A stretch of 46,261 nucleotides of DNA from Clostridia bacterium. GTDB lineage: Bacteria > Bacillota > Clostridia > Christensenellales > Aristaeellaceae. The notes under the pieces were generated by a model. The model was given only the letters and a program-made list of their open reading frames with translations. It was not told the DNA's origin and ran no database searches. This document shows positions 31,057 through 38,677 of this stretch, in pieces; the stretch's first letter is position 1; the number at the start of each line of letters is the position of its first letter. A program made the position numbers and the translations under genes. The stretch covers positions 1 through 46,261 of the forward strand of contig JAFUCP010000098.1 in assembly GCA_017459565.1 (NCBI GenBank), written 5' to 3'.

Positions 31057-33117
31057 ATGAAAAAGCTGTTGCGATACGCCCTGTGTCTGCTGGCGCTTGC
31101 GGGGCTTTCGGCGCTGACCGGGCCCGCGGCGCGGGCGGAGGCGGCGGAGCTGTCGGAATGGACGGTCATGATGTACATGTGCGGCTCTGACCTGGAATCC
31201 CAGAACGCGCTGGCGAGCTACAACCTGCGGGAGATCGCCTCCATGTGGTTCCCGTCGAAGGTGGCGGTGAACCAGGAGACGGGCATTGAGCTGGTGGACT
31301 GGCAGGCCAAAGGCGTCAATGTGCTGGTAGAGACCGGCGGAGCGCGGCAGTGGCACAGCATGGAGATGAACGAAAAAGGGCTTTCGCTGGGCGTGGACAT
31401 TGCCACGGACCGCTTGCAGCGCTATGCCTTTGAAGTGGCGTACGATGAGGAGCAATACGGCTTTAAACCAAAGCTGGAGCTGGTGGACGAGCAGCCCCTG
31501 GCCAGCATGTCCGCGCCGGAAACCCTGTCGGACTTCATACAATGGGCCCAGCGGTCCTATCCGGCGAAGAAGTACATGCTTTTGCTGTGGGACCACGGCG
31601 GCGGCAGCCGCACGGGGCTTTTTGTGGATGAGCTGTTTGACAACGACGTCATGTACCTTTATCAGCTGGAGCAGGCCCTTGCGGGGGGCGGCGTGTATTT
31701 TGAGCTGGTCGCCATCGATGCCTGCCTGATGTGCAGCCTGGAGACGGCCCAGATTCTCGCGCCGTATGCGAATTTCATGGTCGCCTCGGAGGAGGTGGCC
31801 GCGGGCTACGGCAGTGCTTTTTCGGAGTGGATGTATGAGCTTTACCGCGATCCGGGCTGCAACGGGCAGCTGCTGGGCTGCGAATTTTGCGACGCGGCGC
31901 AGAGAAAGTATGCCGAGAAGGGCGATACCCTGTCGGAGACGCAGCTGACGTATTCGCTGATCGATTTGGAGTATATTGACGAGGTTGGCCGCGGCTTTGA
32001 TCGGTTGTTTGAATATGTGGGGCGGCTCTACGAGAGCATGCCCACGCGGTTCAACGTGCTGTTCAACTATCTGAGCGACGCGGAGCGATACGGCACCGAG
32101 GATATAGACATGATCGATATCGGCAGCTTTCTCTACAACGAGGATACGATTTCGCTGCTGGACGCCGATTGCCGCAACGCCCTTGCCAGCGCGCTGGACA
32201 ATGCCGTGTCCTACAACATCAAGGGCAGCGGCAGGAGCAAATCAAAGGGGCTGTCCTTCTGCTTCGCGCCGGAGATGACGCCCGAGGAGCTGGACATCTA
32301 CGAAAAGAATTGCAAAAACGCGCCGTATTTGGCGCTGCTGGATGCCGTCAATGCCGATTGGAGCGCGCCGGACTGGGTATATGAAAGCACGCGGAGGCTG
32401 ACGCAGATCGAGGAAATCCCGGATTATCGGTTGGGGATGGAGCTGTCCCGGGATGATCATGGGCTGCCCCGGCTGAAGATTACCAATCAGTCCAGCCGTA
32501 TGCTCAATTGCAAGTACAACCTCTATTTTGAGGACGAGGATACGGGGCAGATCTGCGAGCTGGGAAACACCGTCGCGCTGGTTGAGGTGGACAGGGAGGC
32601 CATGGAATTCTGGTACGCGATGGATACCAACGGGCATTGGCCCACCATGGAGGGTGAGCCGTGCTGCGCGTACCTGATCGATCTGTTGGAGGATCAGTCC
32701 CTGTATAACGTGCCGGTGCAGATCGGGACCAATGTCCTCAACCTCCGCATGATGGCCGTTTCGAATTACGACGAGGACAGCGACGAGCTGATATATGAAT
32801 ATGAGGCGATCGGGCTGTGGCAGGGCTACAACAAGGAGACGCGGATGCCCAGCCGCTCCGTCATATCCTTCAACCAGATGCAGGGACAGGAGTTCCGGCT
32901 GCTGTACCCTGTGAACAAGGAGAACGACGCGCAGCGCGATTATTATATCACCAGCGCCCCCTTGACGCTGTACCGCTCTATCGAAGTGGAATATGCCCCC
33001 CTGCCCGTGGGGACATACTATTGCAGCTTCACCGTGGAGGATATCTTCAAGTGCGAATATGAAACGGAGCTTGTGGAGCTGTACTGGGATGGCAGCGAAT
33101 TTACCGCGGCGGAATGA
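31057..33117 (+). CDS. Secreted clostripain-family (C11) cysteine protease
   Basis: The 686-residue protein starts at ATG 31057 behind GGAAAGGA and has a signal peptide (MKKLLRYALCLLALAGLSAL, cleavage probably after ARA). The caspase-like C11 domain opens with WTVMMYMCGSDLES. It carries the catalytic His180 in LLLWDHGGGS and Cys223 in VAIDACLMCSLE. C11 enzymes cut after Arg or Lys and often self-activate. The region beyond residue 450 is a beta-rich accessory domain of unknown role, with no cell-wall anchor visible. The in-frame upstream start at 30892 lies in the promoter region and is rejected. It points toward the double-glycine peptide array, but the two are convergent and a functional link is only a guess. 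Confidence 0.93.
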   Translation: MKKLLRYALCLLALAGLSALTGPAARAEAAELSEWTVMMYMCGSDLESQNALASYNLREIASMWFPSKVAVNQETGIELVDWQAKGVNVLVETGGARQWHSMEMNEKGLSLGVDIATDRLQRYAFEVAYDEEQYGFKPKLELVDEQPLASMSAPETLSDFIQWAQRSYPAKKYMLLLWDHGGGSRTGLFVDELFDNDVMYLYQLEQALAGGGVYFELVAIDACLMCSLETAQILAPYANFMVASEEVAAGYGSAFSEWMYELYRDPGCNGQLLGCEFCDAAQRKYAEKGDTLSETQLTYSLIDLEYIDEVGRGFDRLFEYVGRLYESMPTRFNVLFNYLSDAERYGTEDIDMIDIGSFLYNEDTISLLDADCRNALASALDNAVSYNIKGSGRSKSKGLSFCFAPEMTPEELDIYEKNCKNAPYLALLDAVNADWSAPDWVYESTRRLTQIEEIPDYRLGMELSRDDHGLPRLKITNQSSRMLNCKYNLYFEDEDTGQICELGNTVALVEVDREAMEFWYAMDTNGHWPTMEGEPCCAYLIDLLEDQSLYNVPVQIGTNVLNLRMMAVSNYDEDSDELIYEYEAIGLWQGYNKETRMPSRSVISFNQMQGQEFRLLYPVNKENDAQRDYYITSAPLTLYRSIEVEYAPLPVGTYYCSFTVEDIFKCEYETELVELYWDGSEFTAAE

Positions 33118-33157
33118 AATTGGGACAGGCCGTTGAGAACGGGGGTTCCTGAGAGTG

Positions 33158-33182
33158 GAGTGTGGAGAGTGGAGTTGAAGTT
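33158..33182. repeat. Short dispersed repeat, copy 2 (pairs with 4068-4092)
   Basis: A 25-base match, one difference, to the carA-carB spacer repeat. It lies 41 bases after the protease stop codon at the start of a 347-base gene-free stretch (33118-33464) that otherwise holds only REP-like elements. Confidence 0.6.
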
Positions 33183-33204
33183 GGTGGCTACGGGGTGATA
33201 TCGC

Positions 33205-33352
33205 TTTCCCCCTCTGGCGAGGCCGGCCGGCAGGCCCCGGTGGCGCAAAGCGCCGGATGAGGTCATTTTCGAACACCACTGCGCAGCTGATAAACACCTC
33301 CGCCGTTTCAGCCTTCCCCCTTGGGAAGGTGCACCGAAGGGCGGATGAGGTC
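33205..33352. repeat. Two REP-like palindromic intergenic elements
   Basis: Element 1 (33205-33264) starts TTTCCCCCTC, contains GGTGGCGCAAAGCGCCGG and ends GGATGAGGTC. Element 2 (33311-33352) starts GCCTTCCCCC, contains TTGGGAAGGTGCACCGAAGG and ends GGATGAGGTC. Both fold into stems and share the CGGATGAGGTC end. They resemble, from memory, the short repeats scattered in Faecalibacterium-like genomes. Confidence 0.65.
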
Positions 33353-33464
33353 GCCTTCCGCCAACATGACAGTCGGGCGGATCATTTTTCGCTGTCTGCC
33401 TCTGTCACGGCGGCGAAATGCTGCCTGAGCAGGGGGCAAGGCATGGATGGCGCGGGCCGCGCTA

Positions 33465-33663
33465 TTATCGTGAGGTTTTTTCTGCCACCATACAGATCAT
33501 GCAGATGTATTTTCCGTCGGCGGTGAGGCTGTGCTGAGTTTTAAGGCGCACTTGGGACACTGGAGGTTGATGGCATGGTCCCCATACCCCCGCTGACGGA
33601 TTCAAGCTCCTGAGGGGTGAGTCTGCTGATCTATTCATGGTGCGGATGGTTCCCGTTTTCCAT
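33465..33663 (-). pseudogene. Decayed fourth copy of the double-glycine leader/zinc-ribbon peptide gene
   Basis: Reading from ATG 33663, the frame gives MENGNHPHHE, a TAG stop, then ISRLTPQELESVSGG. This aligns position for position with the 26-residue leader of the gene at 33726-33944. After a frameshift the strand reads DHAINLQCPKCAL, and after a second shift KTQHSLTADGKYICMICMV. This restores the family core of two CxxC pairs separated by 15 residues, ending at TAA 33465. One nonsense codon and two frameshifts therefore separate it from a working gene. It lies 62 bases after the intact copy, in the same direction, and retains only a weak ribosome site. Confidence 0.85.
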
Positions 33664-33725
33664 GAAAATCTCGCCTCGTTGCGCTTCTTTGGGTTTGCGA
33701 GAATCGCCGCGGAAGTCGATTGGCG

Positions 33726-33944
33726 TCATTGAACCATGGGGTCATTGGGCGTGTTGTCTGTTCCACAAATAAGGCAGATGTACCGATGCTTCCTGGTCAG
33801 GCTGTGCTGGGTCCTGACGCGACACTTGGAACACAGAAGGTTGATGGCCTTGTTCGGTCTGGTCGTGCCGCCGGAGACTTCCCGGAGTTCCTCCGGGCTG
33901 AGCCGGCGAAGCTCACCGCTTTTCTGGCTGTTCCCGTTTTCCAT
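33726..33944 (-). CDS. Small peptide with double-glycine-type leader and zinc-ribbon-like core (copy 3)
   Basis: The 72-residue product has leader residues 1-26 (MENGNSQKSGELRRLSPEEL then REVSGG), matching the L-x3-EL-x2-V-x-GG pattern of peptides cut by C39-type ABC transporters. The remaining 46 residues carry CSKC, 15 residues including TQHSLT, and CLIC. The ATG at 33944 has AAGGAGG upstream and lies 13 bases after the stop of copy 2. Paralogy with its neighbours and the strong ribosome site argue that it is expressed. Whether it is cleaved, exported and binds zinc is inference. Confidence 0.8.
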   Translation of the reverse strand: MENGNSQKSGELRRLSPEELREVSGGTTRPNKAINLLCSKCRVRTQHSLTRKHRYICLICGTDNTPNDPMVQ

Positions 33945-33957
33945 AGCCGCGCCCTCC

Positions 33958-34206
33958 TTATGGCTTGTTTTCTGTTCGGCAGAAATGGCAGAAATACTTG
34001 TTCTCGCGGGTCATGCTGTGCGGGGTCTTGAAGCAGCATGTGCGGCAGAAAATATTGAAGGTCTGGCCGTCATCGACGCCGCTGAAGTTAAAGTCCATTG
34101 AGCCTAAGCCGGACCCGTAATAATCGAACCCGCCCTGGACGTGATTGAGTTCCTTCTGGTTAAGCGCGTGGATTTCACTGTCGCGCCGCTCATTGTTGTT
34201 CTTCAT
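33958..34206 (-). CDS. Small peptide with double-glycine-type leader and zinc-ribbon-like core (copy 2)
   Basis: The 82-residue product has a 26-residue leader ending LNQKELNHVQGG. A Gly/Ser/Phe-rich spacer (FDYYGSGLGSMDFNFSG) and a core with CRTC, 15 residues including KTPHSMT, and CHFC follow. The start at 34206 is chosen because GGGAGG lies seven bases upstream. The ATG six bases earlier is too near that site, and the longer frame from 34266 runs into copy 1. It begins 13 bases after copy 1 stops and ends 13 bases before copy 3 starts, so the three form a tight operon. Confidence 0.8.
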   Translation of the reverse strand: MKNNNERRDSEIHALNQKELNHVQGGFDYYGSGLGSMDFNFSGVDDGQTFNIFCRTCCFKTPHSMTRENKYFCHFCRTENKP

Positions 34207-34219
34207 GATCATACCTCCC

Positions 34220-34441
34220 TTACATATCGGCCACTGTGCCGCAAAAGTTGCAGATGAGTTTCCCATCGCTGGTCAAGCTGTGCGGGGTTTTATAGCCGCA
34301 CGTGGAACAGATGACATTGAAGGTCTGGCCGTTTGTTATGCTTAAAATCGGGTCTTGGAAGACGCCGCCATGGATGCGGTTGAGTTCTGTCTGGTCGAGC
34401 ACGCGGGTTTCTTCATCGTGCCGTTCACGCCTGTTCTCCAT
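34220..34441 (-). CDS. Small peptide with double-glycine-type leader and zinc-ribbon-like core (copy 1)
   Basis: The 73-residue product has a 26-residue leader ending LDQTELNRIHGG. The rest of the peptide, VFQDPILSITNGQTFNV, leads into a core with CSTC, 15 residues including KTPHSLT, and CNFC. It shares the segment GQTFN with copy 2, showing recent duplication. The ATG at 34441 has AAGGAGGG nine bases upstream. It is first of the array, behind its own putative promoter. The family is not one I recognise as characterised. Confidence 0.8.
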   Translation of the reverse strand: MENRRERHDEETRVLDQTELNRIHGGVFQDPILSITNGQTFNVICSTCGYKTPHSLTSDGKLICNFCGTVADM

Positions 34442-34528
34442 AAATACACCCTCCTTCGGGGTCGTCGCTGCGCTGCCGTCTCATGGGGTTACGGCTTCCG
34501 GCGTCGCCGTATTTCTGTTTACGGGGAC

Positions 34529-34562
34529 ATTGTACCAGATCAATCGTCACAGAACTGTCACA
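34529..34562 (-). promoter_or_regulatory. Extended -10 promoter with tandem TGTGAC repeats upstream of the peptide array
   Basis: On the minus strand TGGTACAAT (extended -10, hexamer 34534-34529) lacks a good -35. In its place are two direct repeats of TGTGAC (34562-34557 and 34551-34546), spaced 11 bases apart, about one helical turn. Such an arrangement often marks an activator-dependent promoter. The activator is unknown. Confidence 0.5.
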
Positions 34563-34577
34563 TGCCGGCGCGGGAAA

Positions 34578-35009
34578 TCATTCATCTGCCAGCAGTGCTT
34601 CCAGCGCCTGGTTGTACTTCGCCTGACGCCGAACGTCCTTCATGGTCACGCGGGGGATGCGGCTGAGGTTGCTGTTGTCGATGAGATCGCTGATCTTGAC
34701 CCGGCGCGCCACGGGGTTGGCCCGCACCCTCATAATATAATCCGGCCAGGCCTCGCCCTCCCGGCGGCTGACGGCGTCCACGGCGGCGGCGGTCTCCGGG
34801 CCGAAGCGGGCCTCGACCTCCTTCAGCGTAAGAGCGGTGTCCTCCACGGTGTCGTGCAGCCAGCCGACCACCTGAGCCTCGGGGTCCTCCAGCCGCGAAG
34901 CCACGCGCTGGGGATGGGTGATGTAGGGCAGGCCGGCCTTGTCCGTCTGGCCCTCGTGCAGCCTTTCTGCCAGCGCCCTGGCCGCCGCGACGTCTGTGCT
35001 GTAAGCCAT
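34578..35009 (-). CDS. Small HD-domain phosphohydrolase, possible (p)ppGpp hydrolase
   Basis: The 143-residue stand-alone HD protein has the RelA/SpoT hydrolase-like motif set: LHEGQTDKAGLPYITHPQRV, HDTVED (His52, Asp53) and KISDLIDNSN. The order and spacing match small alarmone hydrolases of the MESH1 type, with no synthetase domain. Other small HD nucleotidases remain possible. ATG 35009 has AGGAGG upstream. It follows the P-type ATPase by 46 bases and precedes the peptide array on the same strand, and it may be read in one transcript from the AIM24 promoter. Confidence 0.88.
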   Translation of the reverse strand: MAYSTDVAAARALAERLHEGQTDKAGLPYITHPQRVASRLEDPEAQVVGWLHDTVEDTALTLKEVEARFGPETAAAVDAVSRREGEAWPDYIMRVRANPVARRVKISDLIDNSNLSRIPRVTMKDVRRQAKYNQALEALLADE

Positions 35010-35055
35010 ATGCGCACCTCCTGTGGTCTGATGGGTTCAAGTGTTGCGCCTTGCG

Positions 35056-37428
35056 CTACAGCCGCTTCATGACCGGACGCAGCGCCAGCCTGCCGAGCGC
35101 CAGCACCGCGACGCCCCCGGCGGTCAGCTCCGCCAGCAGCAGCCAGTGCTGCGGGCCCATGAGCTGCGTGTTGAGGGCAAACATCCCCGGCATGAAGGCG
35201 ACCAGCGCCGCGAAGGCTGCGCTCATCGCCACGCAGACCGCGAGGCGCAGCTTTGTGAAGGGGATGCAGGTTGCGTACAGGTTGCAAAGCCCGATGACGC
35301 CCGCCGACAGCGCCGCGATGGTGGAGGCGATTTCGTCCGGCGTGCCCAGATGGTTGGCGATCATCGCCCCCAGCGCGCAGCCCGCCACGCCCAGCGCGCC
35401 GGGGGCCGCCGTGAGGATGATGCGCTTGAGGAAGCTGCCCCGGGCGCGCTCGCTGCTGGGTTCCAGCGCCAGGAAGAACGAGGGCGCGCCCACCGACAGC
35501 ATACCGATGAAGGTGAGGTGGATGGGCTGGAAGGGATAGCGCAGCGGCAAAAACAGCGCGATCAGCAGGTTCAGCACGCTCAATATCAGGGAATACAGCG
35601 TCTTTTGCAGAAACAGGGACGCGGTCCGTGTGATATTGCCGATGACCCTGCGCCCCTCGGCCACCACCGCCGGCAGGGCGTTGAAATCGTTGTCCAGCAG
35701 CACCAGCTGGGCGGCGTGTTCCGTCGCCTCCGCGCCGCCGGCCATGGCGATGGAGCAGTCCGCCGCCTTCAGAGAGGGAATGTCGTTTACGCCGTCGCCC
35801 GTCATGGCCACGTTGCGGCCCTTGGCCTTCAGCGCCTCCACCAGGATGCGCTTTCTTTCCGGGGTGAGCCGGCCGAAGATGACGCCGTCCTCCGCGGCGG
35901 CGGCGAGGGCCTCGTCCGACAGCTTCGCGCAGTCCACTCGCCTGTCGCAGCCCGGCAGCCCCAGCGCCCGCCCGACGGCGGCTACGGTGCGCGGGTCGTC
36001 GCCGCTCATGATCCGCACGGAAACGCCCTGGCCGGCGAACCATTCCAGCGTCTCCTTCGCGTTGGGGCGCAGCGTCTCCCGCAGCATGAACAGGCCCAGT
36101 AGCCGCTTGACGGGCGGCAGCTGTTCTGCGTCGATGGCGCCGTCAGCCTCCGCCAGCAGCAGCACCCGGAAGCCCTCCTCCGCGGCCTGCGCGGCGGGCT
36201 GGGGCACGTCGTCTGTCACAAAGGAGGGCGCGCCGAGGATCAGCGTCCTGCCGTCCTCAAAGGACGCGGCGGATTTTTTGCGCGCCGAGGAAAACGGCAG
36301 CACCGCGCGCACGGCGCGGCTGCCCTTCGCGGGATAGGCTTCGGCGATGGCCCGCAGGGTGCCGGATTCCGCCTCGAAGGCCGAAACGAAGTCCGATGCC
36401 AGGCGGCTGAATTCCGCCTCGTCGGCGTCCAGGGGCAGCGCGTGGTCCAGGACCATCTCCCCGGTGGTCAGCGTGCCGGTCTTGTCCGTGCAAAGGGTGT
36501 CCACCCGGGCCAGGGTCTCGATGCCGAACAGCTCCTGCACCAGGGTCCTGCGCCGCCCCAGCTTCACCACGCCCGCCATCAGCGCCACGGAGGTGAGCAG
36601 CATCAGCCCCTCCGGGATCATACCGATCATGGCGGCGACGGCCGGGGGCACGGCTTCGCGGACCGGGGTTTTGAGTATGTAGACCTGCTCCAGAAAAAGC
36701 AGGATGCCGATGGGGATGAGCAGCTTGCTGACCAGGGATACCAAGCGGTTGAGCTGGGTCATCAGTTCGGACCTGGGGGAGCGGATGCGCTTGGCCTCCT
36801 TCATCAGCCGCGCGGCATAGCAATCGTCGCCCACGGCGGTCAGCTGGGCGGTGACGCGGCCTTCGGTCAAAAAGCTGCCGGACATGAGCGTGTCCCCCTG
36901 GCGGTGGACGACGCTCTCGCTTTCGCCGGTGAGCAGCGATTCATCCGCCGCGCAGAGCCCCGAGGCGATTACGGCGTCGGCGGGCAGCTGGTCGCCCGCG
37001 CTGAACACCGCCAGGTCCCCCAGCACCAGCTCGTCCGGGGGCAGCTTCTTTTCCTGCCCGTCCCGGATCACGCGCACGGGACGGACCTCCAGCAGCCGCA
37101 GCTTGTTCAGCGTGGCCCGGGCCCTGAGCGCCTGCACCGTGCCGATCAGCGTGTTGGAAAACACCACGCCCAAAAACAGCATGTTCCGCCAGGAGCCCAC
37201 CAGCGCCAGGCACGCGGCCAGCGCAAAATTCAGCAGGTTGAACGGGGTGAACAGGTTGTCGGCCAGGATGCGGCCGGTACTCTTGCCCTTTTCCGCCGTC
37301 TGGCGGTTGCCCTGTCCCGCCGCCGCGCGCCGGGCGGCCTCGCTTGTGGTCAGCCCCTCCGGCGGGGTGGGCGCGGAGGCGGGACGGCCCGCCTTGGGGC
37401 CTTGGCTTTGTGCGTCTGCTTGCTTCAT
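35056..37428 (-). CDS. P-type cation-transporting ATPase (CtpE-like)
   Basis: The 790-residue membrane pump has the actuator-domain motif LLTGES, the phosphorylated Asp315 in CTDKTGTLTTG, and TGDGVNDIPSLKAADCSIAM. The membrane motif MIPEGLMLLTSVALMAG has the PEGL pattern of the CtpE/calcium-pump branch. It has about ten membrane segments and no N-terminal heavy-metal-binding CxxC domain, so copper, zinc or cadmium transport is unlikely. Calcium is the best guess by family. ATG 37428 is preferred because GGAGA lies seven bases before it. The in-frame ATG at 37449 has no ribosome site. Confidence 0.9.
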   Translation of the reverse strand: MKQADAQSQGPKAGRPASAPTPPEGLTTSEAARRAAAGQGNRQTAEKGKSTGRILADNLFTPFNLLNFALAACLALVGSWRNMLFLGVVFSNTLIGTVQALRARATLNKLRLLEVRPVRVIRDGQEKKLPPDELVLGDLAVFSAGDQLPADAVIASGLCAADESLLTGESESVVHRQGDTLMSGSFLTEGRVTAQLTAVGDDCYAARLMKEAKRIRSPRSELMTQLNRLVSLVSKLLIPIGILLFLEQVYILKTPVREAVPPAVAAMIGMIPEGLMLLTSVALMAGVVKLGRRRTLVQELFGIETLARVDTLCTDKTGTLTTGEMVLDHALPLDADEAEFSRLASDFVSAFEAESGTLRAIAEAYPAKGSRAVRAVLPFSSARKKSAASFEDGRTLILGAPSFVTDDVPQPAAQAAEEGFRVLLLAEADGAIDAEQLPPVKRLLGLFMLRETLRPNAKETLEWFAGQGVSVRIMSGDDPRTVAAVGRALGLPGCDRRVDCAKLSDEALAAAAEDGVIFGRLTPERKRILVEALKAKGRNVAMTGDGVNDIPSLKAADCSIAMAGGAEATEHAAQLVLLDNDFNALPAVVAEGRRVIGNITRTASLFLQKTLYSLILSVLNLLIALFLPLRYPFQPIHLTFIGMLSVGAPSFFLALEPSSERARGSFLKRIILTAAPGALGVAGCALGAMIANHLGTPDEIASTIAALSAGVIGLCNLYATCIPFTKLRLAVCVAMSAAFAALVAFMPGMFALNTQLMGPQHWLLLAELTAGGVAVLALGRLALRPVMKRL

Positions 37429-37495
37429 TGCTTTGTCTCCGGTATTCATGTTCTGGCCGACGCACCGCGAATGTGGGCATCGCCCTTTTGTACGG

Positions 37496-38179
37496 TCAGC
37501 TGTTGGTGTTGTGGGGCAGCAGCGTGGCCAGTATGCTGGCGAAGTTGGACATGGGCATGGTTTGCAGCAGCACCCTGCCGGGGCCGGTGACCACGGTGTT
37601 GAAGAAGCCCTCGCCGCCCAGCAGCGCGTTTTTCGCGCCCTTCACGGCCTGGATATCCAGCTGCACCGTGGCGTCCATCATGGCCAGATAGCCGGTGTCC
37701 AGCACCAGCTGCTGCCCGGCGGCCAGGTTGTATTCCACCGTCGCGCCGTCGATCTCCAGGAACACGGTGCCGCTGCCGGAAATCTTCTGCATGACAAAGC
37801 CCTCGCCGCCGAAGAAGCCGCCGCTCAGCCTCTTTTGCAGGTGGGTACTCAGCTCCACGCCGCCGGTGGAGGCGAGAAAAGACCGCTTCTGGCAGATGAT
37901 GGGGGTGGAGGGGGTGATCTCATAGGCCCGTATGCAGCCGGGGAAGCTGGCCGCAAAGGCGATCATGCCCGCGCCGCCCCGGGCGGTGTAGTGGTTCTGC
38001 ATGGCGTTTTCGCCGGAAAACAGCCTCCCGAACACCTTGCCGATGCCGCCGCCGCTGGTTTCCATTTGCATGTTGGGGGTCATCCAGCTCATGGCGCCGG
38101 ATTCGCAGATCATGGTCTCGCCGTTGTCAACCTGGCAGATGACGACCGGCATGGGCTCTCCCTTGATTTCATATCGCAT
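37496..38179 (-). CDS. AIM24/TIGR00266 family protein
   Basis: The 227-residue beta-rich protein is related to yeast mitochondrial Aim24 and bacterial YpqP/TIGR00266-type proteins. Family traits include VICQVDNGETMICESGAMSW, MQMETSGGGIGKVFGRLFSG and Gly-rich strand repeats such as SGTVFLEIDGATVEYNLAAG and LLGGEGFFNTVVTGPGRVLL. Function is unknown. A membrane-associated or oligomeric scaffold role has been suggested for the family. ATG 38179 is preferred, with AAGGAGG seven bases upstream. The ATG at 38185 almost touches that site. It lies 67 bases before the P-type ATPase on the same strand. Confidence 0.9.
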   Translation of the reverse strand: MRYEIKGEPMPVVICQVDNGETMICESGAMSWMTPNMQMETSGGGIGKVFGRLFSGENAMQNHYTARGGAGMIAFAASFPGCIRAYEITPSTPIICQKRSFLASTGGVELSTHLQKRLSGGFFGGEGFVMQKISGSGTVFLEIDGATVEYNLAAGQQLVLDTGYLAMMDATVQLDIQAVKGAKNALLGGEGFFNTVVTGPGRVLLQTMPMSNFASILATLLPHNTNS

Positions 38180-38200
38180 GGTCATACCTCCTTAATTGTG

Positions 38201-38219
38201 GTCGCCCGTCGCGGGCGAC
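38201..38219 (-). promoter_or_regulatory. Hairpin in the AIM24 gene leader
   Basis: GTCGCCCGTCGCGGGCGAC is an almost perfect palindrome lying about 10 bases upstream of the ribosome site of the AIM24 gene. It may stabilise the message or limit translation. Confidence 0.5.
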
Positions 38220-38311
38220 AGACTTTGCGCAAGGCGCCGCCGCCGGGACTTTGTTCGATTGTCGGCGTCTTGCCCTCCACAGGCCGCCGCCCCGGAAAAC
38301 GTGCCGTTTTC

Positions 38312-38339
38312 ATTATAGCACATTTCATGCCAATTGTAA
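38312..38339 (-). promoter_or_regulatory. Promoter of the AIM24-ATPase-HD unit
   Basis: The minus strand reads TTACAA (38339-38334), 16 bases, then a perfect TATAAT (38317-38312), giving a leader of about 125 bases. It lies just after the azlD stop. No other strong promoter is evident before the ATPase or HD genes. Confidence 0.7.
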
Positions 38340-38365
38340 CCAACTTTTCAAATAAATGCGGGCCG

Positions 38366-38677
38366 CTAAAGCGCCAGCTGTATCAGCGTCATGTACAGCG
38401 CCGTCCCCGCCAGGATGCTGAGCAGGGAATTGCGCTTCAGCGCCTGCACGCCCGCGACGCAGGCCACCGCCGCCGCCTCCGGCAATCCGAAGGGGCGGGC
38501 GGACAGCGAAACATCCTTCAGGCAGTAGACGACCAGCATACCGATGATGGCCGGGGGAAGGACCCTGCCCAGATTTGCGACCCAGGGCGGCGTTTGGCGC
38601 TTGAACACGATAAACGGCAGCGCCCGCAGCGCGATGGTCACGGCGGACATGACGGCGATGAGGACGGCCGATCTCAT
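38366..38677 (-). CDS. azlD: AzlD-family branched-chain amino acid exporter subunit
   Basis: The 103-residue protein has four hydrophobic segments and the AzlD signature ALRALPFIVFKRQTPPWVAN followed by LGRVLPPAIIGMLVVYCLKD. It pairs with AzlC in a small exporter for branched-chain amino acids or their analogues. Its ATG at 38677 overlaps the AzlC stop (ATGA), so the two are translationally coupled. Confidence 0.92.
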   Translation of the reverse strand: MRSAVLIAVMSAVTIALRALPFIVFKRQTPPWVANLGRVLPPAIIGMLVVYCLKDVSLSARPFGLPEAAAVACVAGVQALKRNSLLSILAGTALYMTLIQLAL

